From positions 1 to 64,000 of the forward strand of contig CAJXVT010000003.1 of the NCBI GenBank assembly GCA_913062575.1: a stretch of 64,000 nucleotides of DNA. Reading direction: 5' to 3'. The stretch's first letter is position 1; each line of letters starts with the position of its first letter. The stretch comes from an uncultured Flavobacteriaceae bacterium (lineage in GTDB: Bacteria; Bacteroidota; Bacteroidia; Flavobacteriales; Flavobacteriaceae). The position numbers and the translations under genes were made by a program. The notes below the pieces were generated by a model. It was not told where the DNA came from, did no database searches, and saw only the letters and a list, made by a program, of their open reading frames with translations. Positions 53,223-63,628 of this stretch are shown here, in pieces.

Positions 53223-55835
53223 TTAAAACTGATAGTTTATACCAATGCTAAAGTTAGTTCCTAATTGTCCTAACTGTTGTACTTCTGAAGAATATAAAAA
53301 TCTACTTCCAGCTTGAGATGTGTTTGTAGAAGTTTTAGTTACATCTGGATACACATCAAAAATATTATTAATGTTAGCATTAAATGTAATTTTGTCTGTT
53401 AGATTGTAGCCAAATCCAAAATCTGTAGCGATTTTTGAACTTAAATCTTGATCTGTACCACCAGATTCTGGTGCGGTAATAGTTACTTCACCAAAACGAG
53501 TATTGTTAAAAGAAATATCCCATTTATCAGATACATAGTTTAAGCCTAAAATCATTTTAGATTTAGGTCTAGAATTTGTAATCAATCCTTGTTCTTGTCT
53601 ATCAAAAATATTGTACCCAGCAGCGGCTATTACATCTGGAGTGTTAATCGCATCAATGGTAGTTTTGTTAAAATTAGCAGCAAAACTAGCATGCAGTTTT
53701 CCACCTTCTCCCATTTCAATATTTCTATAGTTTAAAACAATATCTGTTCCTGTTGTTTTTGTGTCACCAGCATTAATAAATACTTGTACTGCAACAACAT
53801 TGTTGTCTTCAAGGATTTGTTCAACAGGGTTTGTTGTACCTGGGTCACCATCAGAACCAATCTGAGAAGAGAATAATACTCTGTCATCAACCTTAATTTG
53901 ATAAAAATCAATAGAACCAGAAAATTTTCTATTAAATTTATAAGTTAAACCTGCTGATAAATTTTTAGAAATTTCATGTGTTAACTTTGGAACTCCTAAA
54001 GCCTGTACAGCAGAATTATCATTTGCTAAAGTACCTTGTAATAATGGTTCAGAAGAACCAGCTACAATAATATACTGACTTAATGTAATATGAGTTTGGT
54101 GAAGTGTAGGCGCTCTAAAACCAGTACTGTAAGATGCTCTAATTGCTCCTTTATCTCCTAATTTATATCGCCCATTTGCTTTCCAAGAAAAGTTAGAACC
54201 AGCGTCTGAATAGTCTTCATACCTACCTGCAACTCCAAGTAGAAAGTCTTTGTTAATATCATACTCCAATTGTGAGTAAAAAGCTACATTACTTCTTGAC
54301 CACATTCCAGCTTCATCTGGTTTAATACCTGCAAAAGAATCAGATCCAGCACCGTAATAAGATAAAGGATTTCCTTCAATAGCTCTAAAACTTTCTTTTT
54401 TGTATTCTAATCCAAAAGCTAAACCGACTTGTTCAGATAATTGAGTATTCACATCAAAATTACCAACCACATTGGTGAAATTATAACCTCCAGGGTTAAA
54501 AGTTCTAGGTGAGGTACCATGATCAGCTAAGTAATCTCTATTTACAGAATTGTTTACTGTAACATTTACATCATTTGAACCATAAGTAACACTTGCATCT
54601 GCATTCCAACCTTCTGCAATTGGAAATTTAATACCAATTGCATTTATATGATCATTAATTTTAGTTTCAAAAGTTGGTTGGTATCCAATAAAGTTATCAG
54701 CACTACTTGTTATAAAGTTTGCATTTGCAACGTCATTTCTCCAGTATGGAGCTCTATAGTATGCGAAACTTTGACCGTTCCTTGTAGTAAAACCATGAAA
54801 AGAATATAAAGTTGAATTCTTTCCAAGTGGATGTTCCATGTTTACAAAAACATCTTTCTTTTCCATTGCAGGTTGTCCTACTGTCATTCCAGCTTTCGGG
54901 TTGTTTGCTAACCATGCAGCATCTCTAGGTGTACCACCTACATCAGATGCAATACCAGCTCTGTTAGTTGTTGATTGTTTGTAATAACCTAAGGTTACAT
55001 TTACAAAACCACCATCTCCAAAGCTAAAAGCTGTATTATAGTCAGAAGAAAGATTAAAACCATCTTTTTGAGAAGTAAGACCCGCTTTTGAAGTAAAAGT
55101 AGAATATTGAACATTCTTTTTTAAGATAATATTCATTACTCCGGCTATGGCATCAGAACCATAAATTGCCGAAGCACCATCTCTTAAGACCTCAACTCTT
55201 TCTATTGCAGCAGTTGGTATACTTTTTAAATCTACTCCAACTTCTCCTTTACCAGGTGTTCTATTTAAATATACTTGAGCACTTTGGTTTTTTCTTTTTC
55301 CATTAACTAGAACTAAAGTTCTACTTGGCCCTAATCCTCTTAAATCTGCTGGATCGTAATGCGCAGTTGCATCAGAAATTGCTTGATTTTGAGAATTAAA
55401 AGAAGGAACTTTAAAAGTTAGCATTCTATCAAGCGTGTTTTTTCCGCTTTTTTGTAATTCCTTAACATCAATATTGTCAATTGGAACAGGTGAATCAAGA
55501 ATTGTTCTTGGTTTAATCCTGTTTCCAGTAACAACAACTTCATCAAGTTGTAGTCCTTCAGTTAAAACAATGTTTAGATTTGTTTTTCCATTTACTGAAA
55601 CTTCTTTTGATTCGTAACCAGTAAAGCTGACAACTAAAATAGCTCCATCTTTTACTGTTAATGAAAATTTACCATTGAAATCGGTAGCTGTACCATTTTG
55701 AGTCCCTTTTTCAAGAATGTTTGCTCCGGGTAAAGCCTCCTTATTGGAGTCTGTCACTGTACCGGTAACTGTACTTTGAGAAAACGTTAGACTAATGCTA
55801 AAAATAGCACATAATAAGAGTGTAATTCTTTTCAT
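53223..55835 (-). CDS. TonB-dependent receptor with carboxypeptidase-regulatory domain
   Basis: 870 residues. Sec signal (AIFSISLTFSQ, 20), carboxypeptidase-regulatory-like domain (GTVTDSNKEALPGANILEKG, 25-44), plug with LDEVVVTGNR and LRGLGPSRTLVLVNGKR, barrel ending in FSIGINYQF. From the plug on it is strikingly like the receptor encoded just upstream (for example the shared NQAISDATAH and YLNRTPGKGEVGVDLKSIP). It has no STN domain, so it should transport but not signal through FecR. No SusD gene follows. Last gene of the sigma/FecR cluster; the substrate is unknown. Confidence 0.88.
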   Translation of the reverse strand: MKRITLLLCAIFSISLTFSQSTVTGTVTDSNKEALPGANILEKGTQNGTATDFNGKFSLTVKDGAILVVSFTGYESKEVSVNGKTNLNIVLTEGLQLDEVVVTGNRIKPRTILDSPVPIDNIDVKELQKSGKNTLDRMLTFKVPSFNSQNQAISDATAHYDPADLRGLGPSRTLVLVNGKRKNQSAQVYLNRTPGKGEVGVDLKSIPTAAIERVEVLRDGASAIYGSDAIAGVMNIILKKNVQYSTFTSKAGLTSQKDGFNLSSDYNTAFSFGDGGFVNVTLGYYKQSTTNRAGIASDVGGTPRDAAWLANNPKAGMTVGQPAMEKKDVFVNMEHPLGKNSTLYSFHGFTTRNGQSFAYYRAPYWRNDVANANFITSSADNFIGYQPTFETKINDHINAIGIKFPIAEGWNADASVTYGSNDVNVTVNNSVNRDYLADHGTSPRTFNPGGYNFTNVVGNFDVNTQLSEQVGLAFGLEYKKESFRAIEGNPLSYYGAGSDSFAGIKPDEAGMWSRSNVAFYSQLEYDINKDFLLGVAGRYEDYSDAGSNFSWKANGRYKLGDKGAIRASYSTGFRAPTLHQTHITLSQYIIVAGSSEPLLQGTLANDNSAVQALGVPKLTHEISKNLSAGLTYKFNRKFSGSIDFYQIKVDDRVLFSSQIGSDGDPGTTNPVEQILEDNNVVAVQVFINAGDTKTTGTDIVLNYRNIEMGEGGKLHASFAANFNKTTIDAINTPDVIAAAGYNIFDRQEQGLITNSRPKSKMILGLNYVSDKWDISFNNTRFGEVTITAPESGGTDQDLSSKIATDFGFGYNLTDKITFNANINNIFDVYPDVTKTSTNTSQAGSRFLYSSEVQQLGQLGTNFSIGINYQF

Positions 55836-55850
55836 GATGTATATGTATTT

Positions 55851-55873
55851 GTTAATATTGAATCGTTAATATT
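55851..55873. repeat. Direct repeat GTTAATATT x2 before second receptor gene
   Basis: GTTAATATT occurs at 55851 and 55865, a 14-bp period, 16 bp upstream of the receptor start on the minus strand. It could be a binding site for the receptor's own control; short AT-rich repeats may also be chance. Confidence 0.35.
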
Positions 55874-56000
55874 CTCGGATAAAGTTTGAGTTATATCTAA
55901 GTATATCTGTGATTTATTATTAATAAGTATCTAGTTGTGGATTTATACTCTTTATTTTTTAATTTTTTTTAAGGTTATTACAGAATGATCTTAAAAAAAA

Positions 56001-58706
56001 TTAAAATTGATAATTTACACCAAAAGAGAAGTTTGTTCCTAAGATGCCTATCTGCTGTACTTCAGAAGAATACGTAAACCGATTACCGGCTTCAGTTGTA
56101 TTTGTGGATTTTAAAGTTTTATTTGGATACACATTAAATATATTATTAATGTTAGCAGTCAAAGACGTTTTAGGAGTTAATTTATAGTCAAGTCCAAAAT
56201 CTGTAGCGATTTTTGCTGTTAAGTTCTGGTCTTTACCACTAAATTGTGGAGCTGTAATAATAACTTTACCAAAACGTGTGTTATTAAGAAACAAATTCCA
56301 CTTTTTACTATTGTAATTTAAACCTAAAATCACTTTAGACTTGGGCCTGGAGTTTGTAATCAATCCTTGTTCTTGCCTGTCAAAAATAGTATAACCAGCA
56401 TTTGCTAAGACCTCTGGAGTTGTTATTGTGTTTATTGTTGTTCTGTTAAAGTTAGCAGCAAAATTTATTGACAATTTATTATTGTAAACCTTAATATTCT
56501 TGTAATTAATGACAATGTCTACTCCAGAAGTTTTTGTATCTCCGGCATTAATAAAAAATTGAACAGCTTCAACATTGTTATCTTTCAATATTTGCTCTAC
56601 AGGGTTTGTTATATTAGTAGAAGAGCCATTTTTGTATCCTATTTGAGAAGAAAATAAAACACGGTCATTTACTTTAATGTTGTAAAAATCAACTGAAGCA
56701 GAAAGATTGGCATTCATCTTATAAGTTAAACCTGCAGACAAATTTCTTGAAGTTTCTGCAAATAAACTAGGAACACCTAAGTCTTTTACAGCAACGTTAT
56801 TGTTTGGTAACGTTCTTTGTAGGGTAGGAGTTGGAGAGTTGGTAGCATGTATGTATTGACTGCTAGTTACATGTCGTTGATGTAATGTTGGCGCACGAAA
56901 TCCAGTGCTATAAGATCCTCTTATCACTCCGTTGTTATTCAATTTAAACCTGCTGTTTATTTTCCAAGAGAAATTACTTCCAAAGCCAGAGAAATTTTCA
57001 TAACGACCAGCAATACCAATTAAGAAAATATCATTTATATCATAATCTAATTGCGTATACCCAGCAATATTATTTCTTGACCAATTACCAGCTTCTTTTG
57101 GTTTAATTCCTGAAAAAGAGTCTGAACCACTTTTATAATATGATAAAGGATCTCCTTCTATAGCCTTAAAGCTTTCTGTTTTGTATTCAAATCCTATTGC
57201 TAAACTTATTTGTTCAGAAAGTATTCCTGTAATATCAAAATTAGCAATCGCATTATTTAATTTATAACCACCAGGTTTAAAGGTGGTAGGAGATGTTCCA
57301 TGATCTTTTAAATAATCTTTATTAATAGAGTTATTTACAGTGTAAATAATAGTATTAGCTCCATAGGTAATACTAGCATCTGCTAGCCATATGCTATTGA
57401 GATCGAATTTTATTCCGAGAACATTTATGTGGTCATTTATTTTTGACTCAAAAGAAGGTAGATATCCTGTAAAATCTTCGGGTTTAGTTAAAAAACTAAG
57501 ATCACCAACTTCTGATTGCCTCCAATAAGGAGCTCTATAAAAAGCAAAACTTTTACCTGTTCTTGATGTGTGTCCATGAAAAGAATAAAGCGTTGCTTTC
57601 TTTCCTATAGGATGTTCCATATTTACAAAAATATTTTTCTTTTCAATATCAGGTTGCCCAACACTCATTCCTAAATCTGGGTTTGCTTGTGCCCATGCCG
57701 TCCAATTTGGTAATGGGTTTAATGGTAAGTCAAAAACACCAGGAGTTCCTGCTCTATTTGTTAGTTTCTGTTTGTAATATTCTAGCGTAAGGTTAATATA
57801 GCCATCTTGCCCAAAGTTAAAAGAAGTATTGAAATCAGAAGAAAAATTAAACCCGTCTTTTTGTGATGTAATACCAACTGCTGAATTGAATGAAGAAAAT
57901 TCAATATCCTTTTTTAAGATAAAATTGATTACGCCAGCAATAGCATCAGAGCCGTATTGTGCAGAAGCACCGTCACGTAAAATTTCTACTCTTGCAATTG
58001 CAGCTACCGGAATACTTTTTAAATCGACACCAACCTCTCCTTTTCCAGGAGTACGATTTAGGTATACCTGAGCACTTTGGTTTTTACGCTTACCATTTAT
58101 CAAAACCAAAATTCTACTAGGGCCTAGTCCTCTTAAGTCGGCAGGATCAAAATGAGCTGTAGCATCTGAGATAGCTTGATTTTGTGAATTAAAAGAAGGT
58201 ACTTTGTAGGTGAGCATTTTATCTAATGTTCTTTTACCGCTATTTTTTAATTCTTCAACATTAATATTGTCAATTGGAATAGGGGAGTCTAATACTGTTC
58301 TAGGTTTTGTTCTGTTTCCTGTAATGACCACCTCGTCTAACTGTATTCCTTTTTGTAGTTGATTTGAGGGAGAAATGCTTGACTTTGTTTTTTTAACGGA
58401 AGGCTTTTTGATGTAAATTACGTAATAATTGTTACCAAGATCATCAAAATAAAAAGAGGTGTTTTTTTCTAATAAGTGTAACGTTTTTTTTAATTCTTTG
58501 AGCTTTAAAAAACTGATGCTAACTTTCTTTTTTTCAAAATATTTTGAGTTGTAAGTAAAGAAAATATTGTGTTTTTTACTTAGAGAGTCAAGTAGAGATG
58601 TGAAAAGAATTTTCTTAGAAGTATTTTCTTGAGCAGTTGTTGAGTTGCAAAAAATAAAAGTACAGCAAATTAATAACAGATTGATTATTAATTTTTTTTG
58701 TAGCAT
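56001..58706 (-). CDS. TonB-dependent transducing receptor with STN domain
   Basis: 901 residues. Sec signal (LLLICCTFIFCNSTTAQ, 26), then an STN secretin/TonB short domain (about 30-105: LLDSLSKKHNIFFTYNSKYF, SISFLKLKELKKTLHLLEKN), directly followed by the plug (QLDEVVITGNR) and barrel ending in FSFGVNYQF. The STN domain is where such receptors contact FecR-type anti-sigma factors. It lies 31 bp after fecR, so it is the signalling receptor of the cascade. Unlike typical SusC/FecA hybrids it lacks the carboxypeptidase-regulatory domain that its neighbouring paralogue has. Confidence 0.9.
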   Translation of the reverse strand: MLQKKLIINLLLICCTFIFCNSTTAQENTSKKILFTSLLDSLSKKHNIFFTYNSKYFEKKKVSISFLKLKELKKTLHLLEKNTSFYFDDLGNNYYVIYIKKPSVKKTKSSISPSNQLQKGIQLDEVVITGNRTKPRTVLDSPIPIDNINVEELKNSGKRTLDKMLTYKVPSFNSQNQAISDATAHFDPADLRGLGPSRILVLINGKRKNQSAQVYLNRTPGKGEVGVDLKSIPVAAIARVEILRDGASAQYGSDAIAGVINFILKKDIEFSSFNSAVGITSQKDGFNFSSDFNTSFNFGQDGYINLTLEYYKQKLTNRAGTPGVFDLPLNPLPNWTAWAQANPDLGMSVGQPDIEKKNIFVNMEHPIGKKATLYSFHGHTSRTGKSFAFYRAPYWRQSEVGDLSFLTKPEDFTGYLPSFESKINDHINVLGIKFDLNSIWLADASITYGANTIIYTVNNSINKDYLKDHGTSPTTFKPGGYKLNNAIANFDITGILSEQISLAIGFEYKTESFKAIEGDPLSYYKSGSDSFSGIKPKEAGNWSRNNIAGYTQLDYDINDIFLIGIAGRYENFSGFGSNFSWKINSRFKLNNNGVIRGSYSTGFRAPTLHQRHVTSSQYIHATNSPTPTLQRTLPNNNVAVKDLGVPSLFAETSRNLSAGLTYKMNANLSASVDFYNIKVNDRVLFSSQIGYKNGSSTNITNPVEQILKDNNVEAVQFFINAGDTKTSGVDIVINYKNIKVYNNKLSINFAANFNRTTINTITTPEVLANAGYTIFDRQEQGLITNSRPKSKVILGLNYNSKKWNLFLNNTRFGKVIITAPQFSGKDQNLTAKIATDFGLDYKLTPKTSLTANINNIFNVYPNKTLKSTNTTEAGNRFTYSSEVQQIGILGTNFSFGVNYQF

Positions 58707-58737
58707 TTAGAAAAAGAGTTTCGTAAATATAACGAAA

Positions 58738-59736
58738 TTATTTTTTTTGAATAATAAGTTGGTTCTTTAATTTGGTAATCTTCACGTTTGCAGATTTCTC
58801 AATTGCTTTTATACAGATACTTAAGTTTGTAATTGGAATTCCACCTGTAATTAATTTTGTTTTACAAGTTTCGTCTTTAAATATAGCGGTAAGGCCATAG
58901 GTGTCCTGAATTTTTTGAATAGCCTCTACAAGTGGTAGTTTTTCGAAAATAATAGAACCGTCTTTCCAGGATGTTTTAAATCTAGAGTCTACTTTTTCTT
59001 TTTGCTCAGTGATTAAATTATTTACAGAAGAATAAGAAATAAAGTTCCCTGGAGTCATTTTTTGAGTAGTTCCATTTTTAAGCTCTAGCCAAATGCTTCC
59101 TTCTTCTAAAAATACAGCTGTTTTTTGATGTTTTGTATCTACATTAAATGAAGTTCCGTAGACTTCAACATTTAAATCATCTGTAACTACCCAGAATTTT
59201 GCATTTGTTGTTGTTTTTTTATCTACTTGGAAAAAAGCTTCTCCAGTTAACCAAACTTTACGATTGTCATTTTTATAATAGTAAATAGATGAGTTAGCAT
59301 TTAATGTAACTAGGCTGCCATCCATTAGTTTTAGATTAAGAACCTCTCCATAAGCCGTTTTATAGGTGATTTTTTCTGGATTTCCATTAAAGGTATAAAG
59401 TCCAACAGAAATTAGTAATAAAATTGATGCAGCAATACCAATAAGTTTAAAGTAGCTAGGTGATTGTTTTTTTTGTACTTCTAAATTGTTAGCTTTAATC
59501 TTATTTTCTAATAATGCCCATTCTGAATTTATTTTTTCCTTGCTAGGCTCATTAAGTTTAAATTGAACTCCTAATATGATATCTTTTGCTTCGTAAACTA
59601 AATCTTTCTTGTTAGGGTTGTAGGCTATCCATTCATCCCAAAAATCAACATCTGTAAGTCTATTTGCTTTTGCCCAGTTGTTGAAAGATTCGTCTGAAAG
59701 AAAATCTTCTATAGTATTGTAATTTTTTTTAGCCAT
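58738..59736 (-). CDS. FecR-family anti-sigma factor
   Basis: 332 residues. N-terminal cytoplasmic helical region (1-95) that binds the sigma factor, one transmembrane helix (about 97-114, LIGIAASILLLISVGLY), a FecR domain (TAYGEVLNLKLMDGSLVTLNANS, split here by description only; WLTGEAFFQV; VEVYGTSFNV) and a C-terminal STN-like domain (about 265-330). It transmits the loading state of the STN receptor to the ECF sigma factor. Encoded between the two in the usual order. Confidence 0.93.
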   Translation of the reverse strand: MAKKNYNTIEDFLSDESFNNWAKANRLTDVDFWDEWIAYNPNKKDLVYEAKDIILGVQFKLNEPSKEKINSEWALLENKIKANNLEVQKKQSPSYFKLIGIAASILLLISVGLYTFNGNPEKITYKTAYGEVLNLKLMDGSLVTLNANSSIYYYKNDNRKVWLTGEAFFQVDKKTTTNAKFWVVTDDLNVEVYGTSFNVDTKHQKTAVFLEEGSIWLELKNGTTQKMTPGNFISYSSVNNLITEQKEKVDSRFKTSWKDGSIIFEKLPLVEAIQKIQDTYGLTAIFKDETCKTKLITGGIPITNLSICIKAIEKSANVKITKLKNQLIIQKK

Positions 59737-59833
59737 TATTTGTTAAGTAATTCAACGTTTTTGGGGTTTTTTCTCTTTCTCTATTATTAATAAGTATATT
59801 CTGAATAAAATATACTCTTAATTATTTGCGAAA

Positions 59834-60400
59834 TTAAGAATTTATTAATTGAAGAATAGAGACTTCTTCTCTTAAATTTTTTATGGCCTTATGGATAGTG
59901 TTTGCAGCACTTTGGTAGTTTACTTCCATTATGCTGGCAATGTCATTGGTATTTAAACCAGAATAATATTTTAAATAAATGGCTTCTTTTTGTCGTTTTG
60001 GTAGCTTGTTGAGTAAAACAGTAATGTTTTTGTTTTTGAAAGTTTCACTTTCTTGATGTGTTAGTATTTCTTCAGGTGTAAATTGAATGTCAATAACTTT
60101 AACGTCCATTTCATCAAAGGAAACAATTTTAGATTTTTTTTTCAAGGTTTTTATCAAATGTCTTCTGTAAGATGAGAATAAATAGGGGGCAATAGAGTCT
60201 AAGTCACTAAGGTTTTCTCTGTGTTCATAGACGTATAAAAAAAAATCTTGCAATGTGTCTTCTGTTAATGGAACCTTTCTAGATATTTTTAACCCATAAT
60301 TATATAACATAGGGTAATACGTTTTATACAGAATAGAAAAAGCGTTTAAATCACCTTCTTTTAGTGCTTTCCAGACATACTCATCGGATAAATTTTTCAT
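59834..60400 (-). CDS. ECF RNA polymerase sigma factor
   Basis: 188 residues, sigma-70 family, ECF group as found next to FecR in Bacteroidota. Region 2: FSILYKTYYPMLYNYGLKIS and TEDTLQDFFLYVYE (-10 recognition). Region 4: LPKRQKEAIYLKYYSGLNTN then the helix-turn-helix DIASIMEVNYQSAANTIHKA. It probably directs transcription of fecR and the two receptors when released. First gene of its cluster, divergent from ychF. Confidence 0.94.
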   Translation of the reverse strand: MKNLSDEYVWKALKEGDLNAFSILYKTYYPMLYNYGLKISRKVPLTEDTLQDFFLYVYEHRENLSDLDSIAPYLFSSYRRHLIKTLKKKSKIVSFDEMDVKVIDIQFTPEEILTHQESETFKNKNITVLLNKLPKRQKEAIYLKYYSGLNTNDIASIMEVNYQSAANTIHKAIKNLREEVSILQLINS

Positions 60401-60502
60401 TTTTTGAAAAGACGTTTATTTTTTCATAAAAGTAATAAAAAATATATTAATGTTATTTTTTTGTTAAAATCCATTTTTTTTTATTGTGTGTGTAATTTAA
60501 TG

Positions 60503-60530
60503 TTTGGTTTAAATCAAAAGACTATATTTG
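60503..60530 (+). promoter_or_regulatory. Promoter of ychF (TTTG-N16-TATATTTG)
   Basis: TTTG (60503-60506) and TATATTTG (60523-60530) with 16 bp between, one short of the usual range; ATG 30 bases downstream. A good match to the Bacteroidota consensus. Confidence 0.55.
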
Positions 60531-60560
60531 CACTCGCAAAAAAATCAATAAAAAGATCAG

Positions 60561-61652
60561 ATGAAAGCTGGAATTGTAGGATTACCAAACGTAGGAAAAT
60601 CAACCTTATTTAACTGTTTGTCAAATGCAAAAGCGCAAAGTGCAAACTTTCCTTTTTGTACTATAGAACCAAATATTGGTGTGGTTAATGTGCCAGATGA
60701 TAGACTGGAGAAATTAGAAGAGTTGGTAAACCCAGAAAGAGTGCAACCTGCAACTGTAGAGATTGTGGATATTGCAGGATTGGTTAAAGGAGCAAGTAAA
60801 GGTGAAGGGCTAGGAAATCAATTCTTGGCAAACATTAGAGAAACAGATGCTATTATTCATGTATTGCGTTGTTTTGATAATGATAATATTATTCACGTAG
60901 AAACAACAATTGATCCTATTAGAGATAAAGAAATAATTGATATTGAGCTACAACTAAAAGATCTAGAGACGGTTGAAAAACGTTTAGAAAGAGTAAAGCG
61001 AAATGCTAAAACTGGAAATAAAGAAGCACAAGCTGAATTAGCAGTGTTGTTAAAAATCCAAGAAACATTATTAAAAGGAGAATCTGTAAGAACATTAGAG
61101 TTTACAGAAAAAGAAGAAGAGTTTGTGAGAATATTGCAAATGATAACTTCAAAACCTGTGTTATATGTTTGTAATGTTGATGATAAGTCAGCGGTTTCAG
61201 GAAACGCATATGTTGATAAAGTAAAAGAAGCAATTGCAGATGAAAATGCTGAAATTATCATTTTAGCAGTAGGAACGGAGGCTGATATTAATGAATTGGA
61301 TGATTATGAAGAGCGTCAATTATTTTTAGAAGATTTAGGACTAGAAGAGCCAGGAGCTTCTAAGTTAATTAGATCAGCCTATAAATTATTAAAACTACAA
61401 ACCTATTTTACCGCAGGTGTAAAAGAAGTAAGAGCTTGGACAATTAATGTAGGTGATACAGCGCCACAAGCAGCTGGTGTAATTCATACTGATTTTGAAA
61501 AAGGATTTATTAGAGCAGAAGTAATTAAATACAACGATTATGTTGCTTTAGGTTCTGAAGTGAAAGTAAAAGAAGCTGGAAAATTATCAGTAGAAGGTAA
61601 AGAATACATCGTTCAAGATGGAGATATGATGAATTTTAGATTCAACGTTTAA
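60561..61652 (+). CDS. ychF: YchF/Obg-like ATPase
   Basis: 363 residues, cytoplasmic P-loop protein of the Obg-HflX superfamily that prefers ATP over GTP. GLPNVGKSTLFNCL (G1), DIAGLVKGASKGEGLGNQFL (G3 and switch II, split by family convention), YVCNVDDKSA at the G4 position in place of NKxD, a coiled-coil insertion, and a C-terminal TGS-like domain (TINVGDTAPQAAGVIHTDFE region). It interacts with ribosomes and is linked to stress responses. Single-gene unit with its own promoter and terminator. Confidence 0.95.
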   Translation: MKAGIVGLPNVGKSTLFNCLSNAKAQSANFPFCTIEPNIGVVNVPDDRLEKLEELVNPERVQPATVEIVDIAGLVKGASKGEGLGNQFLANIRETDAIIHVLRCFDNDNIIHVETTIDPIRDKEIIDIELQLKDLETVEKRLERVKRNAKTGNKEAQAELAVLLKIQETLLKGESVRTLEFTEKEEEFVRILQMITSKPVLYVCNVDDKSAVSGNAYVDKVKEAIADENAEIIILAVGTEADINELDDYEERQLFLEDLGLEEPGASKLIRSAYKLLKLQTYFTAGVKEVRAWTINVGDTAPQAAGVIHTDFEKGFIRAEVIKYNDYVALGSEVKVKEAGKLSVEGKEYIVQDGDMMNFRFNV

Positions 61653-61682
61653 GGATTTAAAAAGCACTTCAAAAATTATTAA

Positions 61683-61727
61683 AAACTCTGTTGATAACTA
61701 ATTCAATAGAGTTTTTTGTTTTTTAGT
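61683..61727 (+). terminator. Intrinsic terminator after ychF
   Basis: AAACTCT and TTGA pair with TCAA and AGAGTTT (61683-61714), followed by TTTTTGTTTTTT. Confidence 0.7.
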
Positions 61728-61768
61728 TGTAAATGCTATTTTAGCAAGGCATTCAACCTTCTTAATTT

Positions 61769-63628
61769 ATGGCACAAGAAACAAAATATACCGAAGACAA
61801 TATTCGATCTCTCGATTGGAAAGAGCATATACGTATGCGCCCTGGAATGTATATTGGTAAGTTGGGTGATGGGTCTTCTCCTGATGATGGAATTTACATT
61901 TTATTAAAAGAGGTGCTAGATAATTCTATTGACGAATATGTGATGGGTGCTGGTAAGACCATAGATATTTCTATTAGAGATAAACAGGTAACGGTTCGCG
62001 ATTATGGTCGTGGGATTCCGCTTGGAAAAGTGGTAGATGTAGTTTCTAAAATGAATACTGGTGGGAAATACGATTCCAAAGCCTTTAAAAAATCTGTAGG
62101 ATTAAATGGAGTTGGTACCAAAGCCGTAAATGCTTTATCAGAATATTTTAAAGTACAATCTGTAAGAGATAATAAAACTTCTTGGGCAGAATTTAATCAA
62201 GGAAATATAATTGAAGTAGAAGATGCACATGAATCGTCGTTACGAAAAGGAACCAAAGTTCAGTTTATTCCAGATGAAGTTATTTTTGGGAAATACAAAT
62301 ACAGAAATGAATATGTAGCTAAAATGTTGAAAAACTATGTGTACTTAAACACTGGTTTGACAATCGTTTTTAATGGTGAAAAATTCTTTTCTGAGCATGG
62401 GCTAAAAGATTTATTACAAGAGAATACATCTGAAACAGATTTGTTGTATCCAATTATTCACCTGAAAGAAGAGGATATTGAAATTGCTATTACACATAGT
62501 AAAACACAGTATTCAGAAGAATATCATTCGTTTGTAAACGGACAGCATACTACACAAGGAGGAACGCATCAAGCAGCGTATAGAGAAGCTATTGTAAAAA
62601 CTGTACGTGAATATTTTGGCAAGAATTATGAGTCATCAGATATTCGTAAATCCATTATATCTGCCATTGCAATAAAAGTAATGGAACCCGTTTTTGAAAG
62701 TCAGACAAAAACAAAACTGGGTTCTACAGAAATGGGTGGTGGTTTACCAACGGTAAGAACATTTATCAACGATTTTGTAAAAACAAAACTAGATAATTAC
62801 TTGCATCAAAATACAGATGCGGCGGAAGCAATTCAGTGTAAAATATTACAAGCAGAACGGGAGCGTAAGGAGTTATCCGGAATTCGAAAATTAGCTAAAG
62901 ACAGAGCTAAAAAAGCGAGTTTGCATAACAAGAAACTACGTGACTGTAGAGTGCATTTTGGAGATATCAAGAAAGAAAATTATTTAGACACTACTTTGTT
63001 TATAACCGAGGGAGATTCAGCTTCTGGGTCTATCACAAAATCTAGAAATGTAAACACACAAGCAGTGTTTAGTTTAAAAGGAAAACCTTTGAACTCGTAT
63101 GGATTGTCTAAGAAGATTGTATACGAAAATGAGGAGTTTAATTTATTACAAGCTGCTTTAAATATAGAAGATGGAATAGAGGGTTTGCGTTATAATAATA
63201 TTGTAATTGCTACGGATGCCGATGTAGACGGAATGCATATTCGGTTGTTATTGATAACATTCTTTTTACAATTTTTTCCAGAAGTAATCAAAGAAGGGCA
63301 TTTGTACATTTTAGAAACGCCATTGTTTAGAGTTCGAAATAAAAAGGATACCTATTATTGCTATTCTGATGATGAGAAACGAGAGGCAATTGGCAAGTTA
63401 AGAGGTAAACCAGAGATTACTCGATTTAAAGGGTTAGGTGAGATTTCTCCAAATGAGTTTGTGCATTTTATAGGAAACGATATTCGTCTAGATCCTGTGA
63501 TGCTAGATAAAGAAGTGCCTGTTGAATCAATGTTGTCTTTCTATATGGGGAAAAACACACCAGATAGACAAAAATTCATCATTGAGAACTTGAAAGTTGA
63601 ATTGGATATAATTGATGAAGAAGTATGA
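61769..63628 (+). CDS. parE: DNA topoisomerase IV subunit B
   Basis: 619 residues. GHKL ATPase domain with [17 protein letters not shown] and [13 protein letters not shown]; transducer; Toprim domain with TEGDSASGS and [11 protein letters not shown] holding the Mg2+-binding residues. Its length and the short Toprim without the GyrB insertion fit the Bacteroidota topoisomerase IV type. It decatenates daughter chromosomes together with ParC, whose gene overlaps its stop codon by 4 bp (ATGA). Confidence 0.93.
   Translation: MAQETKYTEDNIRSLDWKEHIRMRPGMYIGKLGDGSSPDDGIYILLKEVLDNSIDEYVMGAGKTIDISIRDKQVTVRDYGRGIPLGKVVDVVSKMNTGGKYDSKAFKKSVGLNGVGTKAVNALSEYFKVQSVRDNKTSWAEFNQGNIIEVEDAHESSLRKGTKVQFIPDEVIFGKYKYRNEYVAKMLKNYVYLNTGLTIVFNGEKFFSEHGLKDLLQENTSETDLLYPIIHLKEEDIEIAITHSKTQYSEEYHSFVNGQHTTQGGTHQAAYREAIVKTVREYFGKNYESSDIRKSIISAIAIKVMEPVFESQTKTKLGSTEMGGGLPTVRTFINDFVKTKLDNYLHQNTDAAEAIQCKILQAERERKELSGIRKLAKDRAKKASLHNKKLRDCRVHFGDIKKENYLDTTLFITEGDSASGSITKSRNVNTQAVFSLKGKPLNSYGLSKKIVYENEEFNLLQAALNIEDGIEGLRYNNIVIATDADVDGMHIRLLLITFFLQFFPEVIKEGHLYILETPLFRVRNKKDTYYCYSDDEKREAIGKLRGKPEITRFKGLGEISPNEFVHFIGNDIRLDPVMLDKEVPVESMLSFYMGKNTPDRQKFIIENLKVELDIIDEEV

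Noticed and set aside
53223-58706. The two receptors as a SusC/SusD locus or as an iron-siderophore locus
   Set aside because: No SusD gene follows, and neither receptor has a feature that I can tie to iron or to a specific ligand.
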